This document shows positions 1 to 10,500 of a DNA stretch of 64,000 nucleotides, piece after piece. The notes under the pieces are model-generated. The model was not told the origin of the DNA. It saw only the letters and a program-made list of their open reading frames with translations, and searched no databases. This DNA is from Symbiodinium natans. Taxonomy: Eukaryota; Sar; Dinophyceae; Suessiales; Symbiodiniaceae. Location of the stretch: assembly GCA_905221605.1 (NCBI GenBank), contig CAJNDS010000001.1, positions 440,025 through 504,024 on the forward strand, read 5' to 3'. Within the stretch, counting starts at the first letter, position 1; each line of letters begins with the position of its first letter. A program made the translations under genes and the position numbers.

Positions 1-59
1 GGGTTTAGGGTTTAGGGCTTTGAGTTTGGGGGCGAAACATTGGGGTTGGGCGAGGACAT

Positions 60-130
60 GGGGCTTCAGATTTTTCAGCCGAATGTAGCTCAGACCCTGG
101 GCGTACTGGAGAAGGAAATCCCACTCAGAG
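60..130 (-). other. weak exon-like island
   Basis: A short GC-rich island between telomere-like tracts translates on the minus strand without stops (contains EWDFLLQYAQGLSYI). It could be a downstream exon of the HYDIN-like gene, but no splice-phase link to another exon was found and no family is recognised. Confidence 0.22.
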
Positions 131-520
131 GGTTTAGAGTTTAACCTTAAGAACCTCTTCCTTCCTTCCCCTCCAACTTGTTTTGAGCATTTTTTGCAAA
201 GCAACACCCTTCGTCGTATCCTCAGGGGGCCACCGTATAGCTTCAGCCTTTAGGACCCTTACGGACAAGAAATTGGGGCGGGGGAGTCGTGCAATATAGG
301 GGCCATAATAAATGGAATAGGGCTTTTTTGGGGAGTCATTTTAGGATAACTATAAAGAGGCCAGAAGGGCTTACTAATTGTAACTACTCCGACCCCTATT
401 ATAACCTAGACCCTAAACTCTACGAGTTATTCTAGTGAAAACTACAAAGGGACTATAAGGGAATACCGTTCGTAATTATTCCGACCCCCATACCCTAAAC
501 CCAAAAACCCAAAACCCAAA

Positions 521-571
521 ACCCTAAACCCTAAACCCTAAACCCTAAACCCTAAACCCTAAACCCTAAAC
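521..571. repeat. interstitial telomere-like array (CCCTAAA)n
   Basis: About seven uninterrupted CCCTAAA units. An opposite-orientation TTTAGGG array with TTTGGGG variants follows at about 670-765, so the two form an inverted pair around a GC-rich island. Confidence 0.9.
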
Positions 572-574
572 CTC

Positions 575-655
575 CATGGTACGAGAGGGCGCTGCGCTCT
601 GAGGCCGCGGCAATGGACTCGCCCCCTTCCCGCGGCTTGATCTGCAACTGCACCT
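575..655 (-). other. candidate exon between telomere-like arrays
   Basis: The minus strand has an acceptor CAG at 658-656 followed by an open frame (VQLQIKPREGGESIAAASER) to a possible GA donor near 574. The alternating pattern resembles a beta strand of an ASH/MSP domain, so it may be a downstream exon of the HYDIN-like gene. Reading frame and GC content support coding; the family link is weak because no neighbour was joined by phase. Confidence 0.35.
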
Positions 656-871
656 CTGCAGGGCTAAAGGTTTAGGGTTTAGGGTTTAGGGTTTAGGGTT
701 TAGGGTTTGGGGTTTAGGGTTTGGGGTTTGGGGTTTAGGGTTTAGGGCTAAGGGTTTAGGGTCCGGGGTTTTGCTTGTTTGCACGACTACTCCAATGTCA
801 AAACGTTCCCCGGAAACCTAAACCCTCTGAATGTCGAAAACAAGTATAGATGTAAACCCTAAGGAGCTTAA

Positions 872-958
872 CACCCTAAACCCTAAACCCTAACCCTAAA
901 CCCTAAACCCTAAACCCTAAACCCTAAACCCTAAACCCTAAACCCTAAACCCTAAACC
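872..958. repeat. interstitial telomere-like array (CCCTAAA)n
   Basis: Roughly twelve near-perfect CCCTAAA units. The island at 960-1080 that follows shows no convincing coding frame. Confidence 0.9.
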
Positions 959-1080
959 TAGATGCCTCCACTGGCCTGCACCCTGGGAATCACAACAAAC
1001 ATCTAAATGCCTATCCCTGGGCCCTGACCCCGATAAGCCGCAGGCCCCATGGGCCCTAAACGCTGCGACATGGTCCCAAG

Positions 1081-1160
1081 GGTTTAGGGTTTAGGGTTTA
1101 GGGTTTAGGGTTTAGGGTTTAGGGTTTAGGGTTTAGGGTTTAGGGTTTAGGGTTTAGGGT
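1081..1160. repeat. interstitial telomere-like array (TTTAGGG)n
   Basis: About eleven TTTAGGG units in the opposite orientation to the array at 872-958. The sequence from 1165 to 1508 shows no supported gene. Confidence 0.9.
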
Positions 1161-1508
1161 TCAGGGGAATGCCACCTGCAACCGTGATCATGCCGCAGGC
1201 GCCCGGCATGTTCTCGCAATGTCGAAAGGGTTGTCGACTACGGCGACAAAATTTGATCCTGATATAACGCCCTCATGTAGCTGCGTCCAGTACGGAAACG
1301 AGCATCCAGAAGACATCACCGTGAGAATCACGTGATTGAGATTGAGGCAATCCTGTAGAGTAGACTTACACAGTTAAATTCCCGCACGTGGCAGGGAGGC
1401 TACGACCATCCAGCAGACCCCTCCGGGGATAGCCAAGTGGTCGTGCAACCGGGACTGGTCTGTACCTTATTGTTATACAGGCCGAGTCAAAGAAACGAAG
1501 TCTGCCCT

Positions 1509-4005
1509 TCACTTCTTGATTGGGTTCTTGGTGCTTGCGTTCTTGAAGCCGTCGACCCAGTTGATGGCCCAGAAGTCGTGGGCCAGGGAAGGGTGGCAGA
1601 TGTACTCGTAGGGCATGTAGAAGTAACCCTTGTCGCCCCACCTGACTGATCTAAGCGGCCAAAAACAGACTTCCGCCTATAGGACATGTGTCTGTACTGG
1701 ACTGAAAGAACTTTGCCGGACTATGATGAGGAAACATGTTTTAAAGCACGCAGAAACGGCGGCAACAAGTCCAAGACCTGACCGTAATGAAACACTCGGA
1801 CAAGCCACCCCTCTCCCCAGGAGTTGCGGACGATGAAGCACTGCTGGAAGTCGTCGTAGCCCACGGCGCACACGGCGTGCCCACCCAGCTGCTGGTCAGT
1901 CGCCTGGGGCATCACCATCTTGCCGGTCCTGGCAACCTCCGCTGTCTGGAAGCTTGACAGGACGGCGAAGCCGAAGACAAAGGGGTAGCCGCTCTTGATG
2001 CACATCTTGAATTGGCTCAGGTCCTGCGCCACGCGAGCATAGCCGATAACCTTGCACTTCTGCGCCAGCTCGTAGGACTTATCATCCGGCTGCTGCTTGA
2101 AGAAGTCGTGCTTGTCATCATACTTCCAAACACTCTCTGGGCAAACGCCAACCTTAGCCATCACCTTGATGCCGTCACGCAGCATCGCACCGGCATCTTG
2201 GTTCACGCTGCCCTCCACCAAGCGCTCGTTGTAGTAGATGAACAGCCGGCTGGGGGTGAAGTCGGCGAAGTCCTTGTGATTCTCCACCGTCATCTTGTGC
2301 AGAGTGAAGTGGAAGGCAGCTGCCAAAGCGTTTGCTGTGCAGCTGCCGAGGTGTCCCTGGTCGAAGATGGGGAAGCCGCCGTTCATCGGGCGGAGGTCGA
2401 TGAGCTCCTTCGCTCCTGGGCACTCGTGCACTGTGACACGACACGGAGAGAACTTACTTGAAAGCCACAACCTAAGCCACCGAGCAACCCAACGAAACAG
2501 ACCGTATCAGGCAATTACTGGCCAACCAAGTCTCCCTCGGTCTTCTTCTTGATGTGGCTGGGTGCATCCACCTTGTCGAAGGCCACATGCAGGTCGCGGT
2601 GGTCTGGCATGTCCGGTCTCCACCCGAACTTCATGTTCGTGCGCAATGGAAGGGACACGGCACCCGGATGTCTCGGCACCTGCAACTTGCCACTCTCTGA
2701 CATGCTGCTGGTGTTCTTGAAGCCCTCAACCCAGTTGATGGCCCAGAAGTCGGAGGCAAGAGCCGGATGGCACATGTACTCGTATGGCATGTAGAAGTAG
2801 CCCTTGTCGCCCCACCTGACAAAATTAAGCAGCACAGGAGGCCAAATGAGACTCACACCAGGGAGATGTGCCCAACTTAGCAGCATGAGTCGGAAACATT
2901 GAAACATTCGAAGCATGCAGAAATGGCGGCCAACAATCCAAGACCTGACCGTAATGAAACACTCGGACAAGCCACCCCTCTCCCCAGGAGTTGCGGACGA
3001 TGAAGCACTGCTGGAAGTCGTCGTAGCCCACGGCGCACACGGCGTGCCCACCCAGCTGCTGGTCAGTCGCCTGGGGCATCACCATCTTGCCGGTCCTGGC
3101 AACCTCCGCTGTCTGGAAGCTTGACAGGACGGCAAAACCGAAGACGAAGGGGTAGCCGTTCTTTAGGCACGCTTTGAACTGGGTCAGGTCCTGTGCCACG
3201 CGGGCGTAGCCCATGACCCTGCACTTCTGCGCCGTCTCGTAGGCCTTGTCATCTGGCTGCTGCTTGAAGAAGTTGGGGCCATCATCGTACTTCCAGACGC
3301 TCTCCGGGCAAACGCCAACCTTGGACATCACCTTGATGCCGTCACGGATCATCGCACCGGCATCTTGGTTCACGCTGCCCTCCACCAAGCGCTCGTTGTA
3401 GTAGATGAACAGCCGGCTAGGGGTGAAGTCGGCGAAGTCCTTGTGATTCTCCACCGTCATCTTGTGCAGAGTGAAGTGGAAGGCAGCTGCCAAAGCGTTT
3501 GCTGTGCAGCTTCCGAGGTGTCCCTGGTCGAAGATGGGGAAGCCGCCATTCATGGGGCGGAGGTCGATGAGCTCCTTCTCTCCTCAGCACAGCTTCTGAC
3601 ATATCACGTACTGAACAAACTGATACAAACTGTTTCACTGGGGCGTGCTTCGAACTTCGGACGTCTAACCTTTTATATGGCACATGTTCACTTCTGCACT
3701 GCCGCTGGACCCGAGAAGTGGCGAAGCAAGGTGGCTACAGGGTCTGGGCACTATCAGGGTTCACCCGGGGCCATCAACTCGGATGGCCCTAAAGCCCTCT
3801 GAAAAATTCGATGATCCCTGTAAACCCAAAAAAAACAAATGACAGCATTCAACACGTCCCAAGGCCCTACCTAGTAGACTTTATACCATCTGCAGACCGC
3901 GTCTCCTTCCGACTTCTTCTTGATGTCGCTGGGCGCATCCACCTTGTCGAAGGTCACGCGGAGGTCGCGGTGATCCGGCATGTCCGGTCGCCACCCGAAC
4001 TTCAT
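1509..4005 (-). CDS. tandem papain-type (C1A) cysteine peptidase, two fused units, five exons
   Basis: Exons: 4005-3906, 3582-2976, 2815-2535, 2415-1809, 1641-1509. Their total is 1728 nt, exactly 575 codons plus TGA. Each unit starts MKFGWRPDMPDHRDL, then carries the oxyanion Gln and catalytic Cys (DQGHLGSCTANA, about Q53/C59 in unit 1), the catalytic His (GGHAVCAVGYDD, about H213) and the Asn (RNSWGEGW, about N231). Exon 3 joins the tail of unit 1 in frame to the start of unit 2. The unit resembles bacterial-type C1 peptidases lacking a long inhibitory propeptide; no signal peptide is seen. Both 607-nt exons and parts of the introns are nearly identical, so this is a recent DNA-level duplication. 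Introns 1 and 3 appear to be GA-AG, 2 and 4 GT-AG. The first ATG is chosen because a stop lies shortly upstream; an extra 5' exon is possible. Confidence 0.85.
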
Positions 4006-4257
4006 GTTCGTGCCTTGGCTCTCCACCAAAGACGCAGAAGACCAATCCCTATATTGCCCTTATAAGGATTTTTGTTTTTTGGGGAGGGTCTTAATTCAGC
4101 AAATTGTAGCCTCATGTGACCCACCCCAGAACTCTCAACTCGAACAGCCCCTGAGGCACCAGAGTTTGAGGTCAGGGGAGTGTAGAAGGTAGCTCGCTAG
4201 CCCAGGCACTCAGAAACCAGTAGACTCAAACCACGGTTCAGGGGCTTGCAGTCTTTA

Positions 4258-4368
4258 GGGGGGGGGGGGGGGGGGGTTGCGAGTTTGATTAAGATGTTGG
4301 GCCACTTTGAAACCTGACAGTTGCAGCTGCTCCGAAACCCGATGTTGGGGGGGGGGGGGGGGGGGGGG
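4258..4368. repeat. two long G tracts
   Basis: Poly-G runs at about 4258-4276 and 4347-4368. Similar runs recur at about 20171-20193, 30150-30168 and 31011-31025, and as poly-C at 34905-34926 and 46526-46553. Confidence 0.9.
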
Positions 4369-4547
4369 CTTACGAAGATAAGGGACCCCTAATATAGATC
4401 CCCAAATAAGAAGAAGGTTCCCTGATAATAAGTATCCTTCTATCGGAAAGCCCCCATATTTCAACCTTGCATTGCACCGCATCAGCGCATGGCTCATCCG
4501 TAACTACATACGTTTGTTACAACATGCGTCTGCACTGAGAAAAGGGT

Positions 4548-4548
4548 C

Positions 4549-4592
<44 letters not shown>

Positions 4593-4837
4593 TGGGTGGG
4601 TGGGTGGGTGGGTGGGTGGGTGTGTGTGTGTGTGTGGGTGGTGTGTCAGTGTGTGTGTGTGTGTTGTGTGTCAGTGTGTGTGTGTGTGTGTGTGTGTGTG
4701 TCAGTGTGTGTGTGTGTGTTGTGTGTCAGTGTGTGTGTGTGTGTGTGTGTCAGTGTGTGTGTGTGTGTGTGTGTCAGTGTGTGTGTCAGTGTGTGTGTGT
4801 GTGTGTGTGTCAGTGTGTGTGTGTGTGTGTGTGTGTC

Positions 4838-4884
<47 letters not shown>
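4548..4884. repeat. compound microsatellite
   Basis: Successive blocks of (TGCG)n, (TGGG)n, (TG)n interrupted regularly by TCAG, and (TCTG)n. It generates spurious Cys/Val-rich and Thr/His-rich ORFs that are not genes. Confidence 0.95.
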
Positions 4885-5725
4885 GCGTAGAGCACGTTGT
4901 ATGTACTTGTTGATGCTTTAACTTACACACGCACATCCCCCAAATTATCATGGGTGTGGTATGTATTCTTGAAAGCACATAGTGGGCACCTCGACTGCGA
5001 AACATCAGAACTCCTAGAATAGGAAAATCCGAAACCTCATTCTAAGCAGTGAAACACACAAGTACAAAGCGTAGAACAATAAACTCCCAAAAATCCACGA
5101 AGGACTTGACCAACTTTACACACCAAACCCCAAACCTATACCCTAAACCCGAAACCGACCACCCCAACCCGTCTCTTTCCAATAGACTCCAACACACCTG
5201 AACTGCTGAAGTCATCATGCCTTAAAGCCCCCTAAAGCCCTGTAAACCCTTGAAAACCGTTAAGAGCAGTTTGAACCCTTTAAACCTGAACCTCAAGACT
5301 AAACTGGAGTCTCGGGTTTGTCATGTGCGGCCGCCCAGGTGCGCAGGGGGAGCGAGGTGAGGCTGGCATGCCTGCGCTCAGCTTGCATCACCGCTTGTCG
5401 CAACTAAACCCCCCAAAAGCCCTTGGCTTAGGGTTTCTGTCGTAGGTGGTGTAGGGTTCATGGGTTTAGGGTTTCTTGCGTACATCATTGTACGATCGTA
5501 CCATGTGCCCTGGATCCCTAAAATGTCCCCTAAACCCTAAACCCTAAACCCTAAACCTTAAACCCTAAACCCTATACCCTAAACCCTGAATGGCTCATAA
5601 AGTCCTACTGCACTTCCAGCACTTCCCTAAAGCAGTCAAGAACCTCATACCGCTTGCAAGCCCAAGCACCTGAGGTTGAGGGTGAGGCATTTAAGGTTGA
5701 GGGTTGACTTTGGGTCCTACAGTCC

Positions 5726-5886
5726 TAAACCCTAAACCCTAAACCCTAAACCCTAAACCCTAAACCCTAAACCCTAAACCCTAAACCCTAAACCCTAAAC
5801 CCTAAACCCTAAACCCTAAACCCTAAACCCTAACCCTAAACCCTAAACCCTAAAAACCCTAAACCCTAAACCCTAAACCCCTAAAC
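5726..5886. repeat. long interstitial telomere-like array (CCCTAAA)n
   Basis: About 22 near-perfect units. The island at 5889-6000 has an open minus-strand frame (SAELQVQATQRPARAGFHG) that may be an exon but could not be joined to a neighbour. An inverted TTTAGGG array follows at 6005-6112. Confidence 0.93.
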
Positions 5887-6004
5887 CCATGGAATCCCGC
5901 TCTTGCCGGCCTCTGCGTCGCTTGCACCTGCAGCTCTGCCGAATCCGAGGCGACACCGGTGGCGTTGCAATTCCCCATGGCTGGCGAACCTCAGGGCTTC
6001 CTTG

Positions 6005-6112
6005 GGTTTAGGGTTTAGGGCTTTAGGGTTTAGGGTTTAGGGTTTAGGGTTTAGGGTTTAGGGTTTAGGGTTTAGGGTTTAGGGATTTAGGGGTTAGGGT
6101 TTAGGGTTTAGG
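6005..6112. repeat. interstitial telomere-like array (TTTAGGG)n
   Basis: Near-perfect TTTAGGG units, inverted relative to the array at 5726-5886. From 6113 to about 7190 the sequence is degenerate telomere-like DNA with short ORFs of no recognised family. Confidence 0.9.
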
Positions 6113-7190
6113 GGCGCGCCTGGGGCTTAGGGTTCAAGGTTGGTGTTGCGGGGCTTTAAGTTTAAGTTTCGAGCTTGCCAGGTCAGAATACCCTTTAAAC
6201 TTCAAAGGCTCACCACAACCGAGCTCGGGCTTAGGGGGTTCAGAGCTTATTCAAGAGGGTCGGGGGCTTGCTTGGCGTGGTCTGGGGTTGAGGGAGACTT
6301 GCACGGCTCTTCGCCGAAGGCATCAAGACAAGCTGTGTGAAAGTGGTTTGGATTTGGGTTTACTGCGTTGGGAGCTGCGGGATGTGCGAAGACGACGGGC
6401 GCCTGCAAGAAATCGCCTATAAGGGCTGAAAAGATGTTACGTGTGGGAGCAGTTTTGGGTCTACTGGGCGAATCCTAAACCCTACACCCCAATCTCAGAC
6501 CTAAGACATCTCATCTCAGGGGTGGTGGGTGTCGGGTTCAGTGGGTTTCGGAAAGAAAGGATCCTCGTCTGCAGCCGGGGAGCAAAAAGCGTTGAGGAAA
6601 ATCAAAGAGGGAGACCCGCGTGCTGAGCAAAAATGGCCACGGCCGCCGTTGCAATTCCCCCAAAGCGATTCTAAATGTCCTCAAACCTACAACCCTCACA
6701 CCTATGAATCCCTTCCTGCATCCTACTTTGGGAAAGAAGCAATCGTGCGCCTGCGCTACGTAGCCCTCGACTTAAGGTCTCTAGGGTGTTAGTTCATCCT
6801 AAGCCCGAAACCCTAAAACCCAAAACCCACGCTTCAACCTCAAGAGTGTACCCTGGACTTCACGGAATCGCATGCCTAAAGGACCCTTAGTTAAACCCCC
6901 CATAAGCCAGAAAAAGCTCTCAGCCTTAGGATTTAGGGTTGAGAGCTTAGAGTAGGCACTGCAAGCCTGGACCAATTTCACCCCTGAGCTTCCCAACCCG
7001 AAGCCCTAGACGCCCTAAACGGCCCTAAACCCTGAAAACCCCAAAGGCCTTGAACCCAGAAGCACCCGAAAAACCCACAACCCTGAAACCTAAGCCCTGA
7101 AAACCCTAAAAGCCCTGAAAACCCTAAGCCCTACAACCCTCTTACCCTAAAACCCTGAAAGCCTGAGCCCCTGAACCCCAACCCCTGTAC

Positions 7191-7556
7191 CTAAACCCTA
7201 AACCCTAAACCCTAAAACCCTACAACCCTACAACCCCAAAGCCCTAGAATCCTCAGACCCTGCAGCCCTAGAGCCCTCAAACCCCTAAACCCTCAAACCC
7301 CTAAACCCCCCCCCCCCTAAAACCCTGACGCCCTGAAGCCCTGAAACCCTGAAGCCCTAAACCCTGAACCCTAAACCCTAACCCTAAACCCTAAACCCCA
7401 AACCCGAAACCCGAAACCCGAAACCCGAAACCCGAAACCCGAAACCCTAAACCCTAAGCCCTAAACCCTAAACCCTAAACCCTAAACCCTAAACCCTAAA
7501 CCCTAAACCCTAAACCCTAAACCCTAAACCCTAAACCCTAAACCCTAAACCCTAAC
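7191..7556. repeat. telomere-like array with CCCGAAA variant block
   Basis: Degenerate CCCTAAA/CCCTGAA repeats, a block of about six CCCGAAA units near 7400-7446, then about 15 perfect CCCTAAA units. The block edges suggest local homogenisation of a variant unit. Confidence 0.9.
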
Positions 7557-7566
7557 CAACCCCCGC

Positions 7567-10500
7567 CTTGCAGGGAACCGCCTTTGGATTCGTCAGCCGA
7601 AGGTTCTCCGTGACGCCGAACTCTACCGGCCTTCTTCGGGGTTTAGGGTTTAGGGGTTTAGGGTTTAGGGTTTAGGGTTTAGGGTTCAGGGTTTAGGGCT
7701 ACAAACTCTCTTGTGGGTTTAAGGGGTCTTTGGGTTTAAGGCTTCAGGGTTGCTAGGGTTCAGGCCTTAGGGCTTAGGGCTCGGACTCGCCTAGGGTTTG
7801 GAGTTTCGTCTTGTAGGTTTTAGGGGATTTAGGCAGTCAGGGCTTCAGGGTATCTAGGGTTCAGGGGCTAGGGCTCGGGCTCGCATAGGATTTGGAGTTT
7901 AGTCTTGATCTATTTCGTGCTTAGTACTGTGGCCCAGATGATTCAAAAGTTTCGGCTTTCGATTCTCAAGAAGCTTAACGTCTGCCCACTGGGCGACTCA
8001 GCCTGTAAAATCTACAGCTCAGAACTGTAGGAACACTTTAACACCACACCCTACAAACCCGCCAACAATAAGCCCAGTCTAAGCCTTAAACCCTTAGGAT
8101 TGCTGGTTCAGGAGGACAGCTTCGGTAGGGGTTTCGAAAGTCTTGTTTTCTGAGATTTCCAGGGGCAAGAAGGCTAATTTGTACCCAGATCAGCCCTCGA
8201 GTCGAACCTTTTGACCCTAAGCCCGAATGAACCCCATAAGACCCTAAACCCTAAGCCCTAAACCCTAAACCCTAAACCCCAAACCCTAAACCCTAAACCA
8301 AATCCAAACCCTAAACCCTAAACCCTTACAAACCTTAACCCAAGAGCCACCGGAAAATCTCGAAGTCTCCGGGCTCCCAGCCCAGCTCCAGTCGGGGAAG
8401 CAGGCTGGCTAGACTGGGCCAAGCAGGTACTGGCGTAAGGCTTTGCGGGAACTAGAGGACGATTTGAGTTTGGTTTAGGGTTTAGGGTTTAGGGTTGAGT
8501 TGTTTAGGGTTTGAGGGTTCCGGGTTTGTCCCAGACTATTCAAATTTGTTTGCTCTAGGCAATGAGATTCGGGTGCTTCTCGGTGGCACGGGAGCGACAG
8601 GGAACAGGCCTCCAAGTAACTACCATCAAGGGCCTATGAGCACTGGTAGGTCGGCCCCTCAATGAAGCTAAACCCTCTCTGAAAAAGTATTTTCATAATC
8701 CTCAACAATATTCCTCAGTTGATCATCCTCTTAACCCCAATCAGGGGGACATGTGAAATTTCCCAAGGGCCTTTGGTGCCCTTACTGTCCGGGGTTCGCT
8801 TCTGGGGCGGGCCCTTCTTGGGATCCCACGCTTATGAGGCTTAACATGTTAGGAGTTGAGGGCTTTCTCGTGCTGACGTAACGGGGACAAGGGCAGCTTG
8901 CAGCAAAGTCCGATCTTCCGACGCGTTCTGAGTGCCCGGCCCCGACCCCGCGCTCCTTGACCAGGACCTTCCGAAGGAGATCGGGATGCAGAGCTTTTGG
9001 GGTTGCTAGGGTTGCTTTGGCTGATACGGTTGATTGGGCCAATGGGGCCTAGGGTATTGCATATAGGTTTCTACACATTCCTACACACTAAGGACTCTTC
9101 GGATTTGAGACAGGGTGTTCAGGCTTGCGGTTTGGGGGGTCTAGCAAGGAGACTGAGAGTGCTACAGACGTCACCTCCTTAAACAGCTTGGGGCCATGAA
9201 CCCTAATTGCCCCATGCACCCTGAAACCTAACCACCTCACCCAGGGTAAGGCGTAGAACCACCCTAAACTTTATGAAGACTAAACTCCCTAAGCCCCAAA
9301 CCCTGAACAAAACGACCCTGAAGCAGGCAAAGGAACCGGAGTCATGAGGAAAAAAGCCCTGCAAGCCTTACCAGTCCCTGAGCCCTCAGTAAACCCTACA
9401 TCTGCGCCGAGGCGGCCGCCGGGCCAAAGTGGAAGATCTGGTCTGCTTCGGAGAACACCCGCACCTGGAAGACAGGCTTCGGCTGATGAGGGTTCCAGGG
9501 CTTTCGGATGTCCGAGTAGGGGTTTGAGGGTTCTAGGGAACTTACAGCTTAGGGGGTCGGGAGCTGCAACCTTGCTGACGGGTAAGGGTATAGAGATTTG
9601 AGAGTGGCACTTCGGAAGTTCATAGGTTGATAGCTTTAGGGGGTAGATGAAGGGTTTCAGGGGTTCAGGGGTTCACGGTTGTCGGGTGTAGGGGGGCAGA
9701 CTGGGACCAGCGCGTCAATGCGGCCAGCGATGGCCACGGCATCTTCCAGGGTGCGTGTGAAGAACTGCTCCTGCCGTAAGGGCACATGTCTTACTTTGTG
9801 CTTAGGGGTAGGTGGGAGTTTAAACCAAGGCAGGCAACGGAACCACCAACAACATAGAAGACCAGTACTCCTGGGAGCGCCTCGTCGGGTTTAGGGTTTA
9901 GATCGGGCACCTTCTCAGAAACACAGCATGGCACGCTCGGCACCCAGAATTTAAGCCTCGGAGCAACTGGCAGACAACCAAAAACCCTTGAAACCTCGAT
10001 TGTCATGTTGGCTAAGTCCAAACTTCAGGCAGTAGCCGCGGATCCTCGAAGACCGTCTGCAGATCTGTGGTGTTGATGCCTGTAGCAGTCGCGTTGCTAG
10101 CACTGACCAGTCCGAAACCGACCATCGAAGCAGAACTCGAGAGGTACCCCCCCATCTAGGTAGAGAAACACGCGGAATTAAATGGAATAGAAGCACTCCG
10201 GCCCATCGTAGAAAATGTAGCCTAGAAAATGTAGCCGACAGATCACACTGCCACACGTTCACCCTGAGCTCTCACCAGCCTGGTACGCAGCTCTGTCCTG
10301 TGAGAAGGTACGACGAGCATCCTGCGGACCAAGTAGGGTTGAGGGTGTATAGGGCTTAGGGAAGCACCCGGATGAAGGCAGAAAATGTGGAGGTTCATCG
10401 CAAGACAGCGAGACCAGGCATTTGCGTGGCGCTGGGAAATCCCGTCTTGGGCTGGGCTGAATGGCTGAAAAGCAACCATCTTGGGGGAGAAAAAGGTTGA

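Larger units (their letters stand above)
4006..5725. other. non-coding stretch upstream of the peptidase gene
   Basis: Contains two G tracts, a compound microsatellite (listed separately) and degenerate telomere-like repeats from about 5400. Sequence at 4041-4110 partly resembles the small MITE at 24.2 kb. No credible gene was seen. Confidence 0.6.

Noticed and set aside
1..1160. Chromosome end (true telomere) at the window start
   Set aside because: Arrays switch orientation several times and recur across all 64 kb, so they are interstitial.
1165..1330. Possible exon in the island after the 1.1-kb array
   Set aside because: Stops in most frames and no AG/G-type splice context that gives a convincing peptide.
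2515..3051. A separate 178-aa gene on the minus strand
   Set aside because: It is an intron read-through joined to the exon that bridges the two peptidase units; its first 75 or so residues are out of frame with the peptidase.
4472..4921. Cys/Val-rich and Thr/His-rich ORFs
   Set aside because: They are translations of the TG/TGCG/TCTG microsatellite in several frames.
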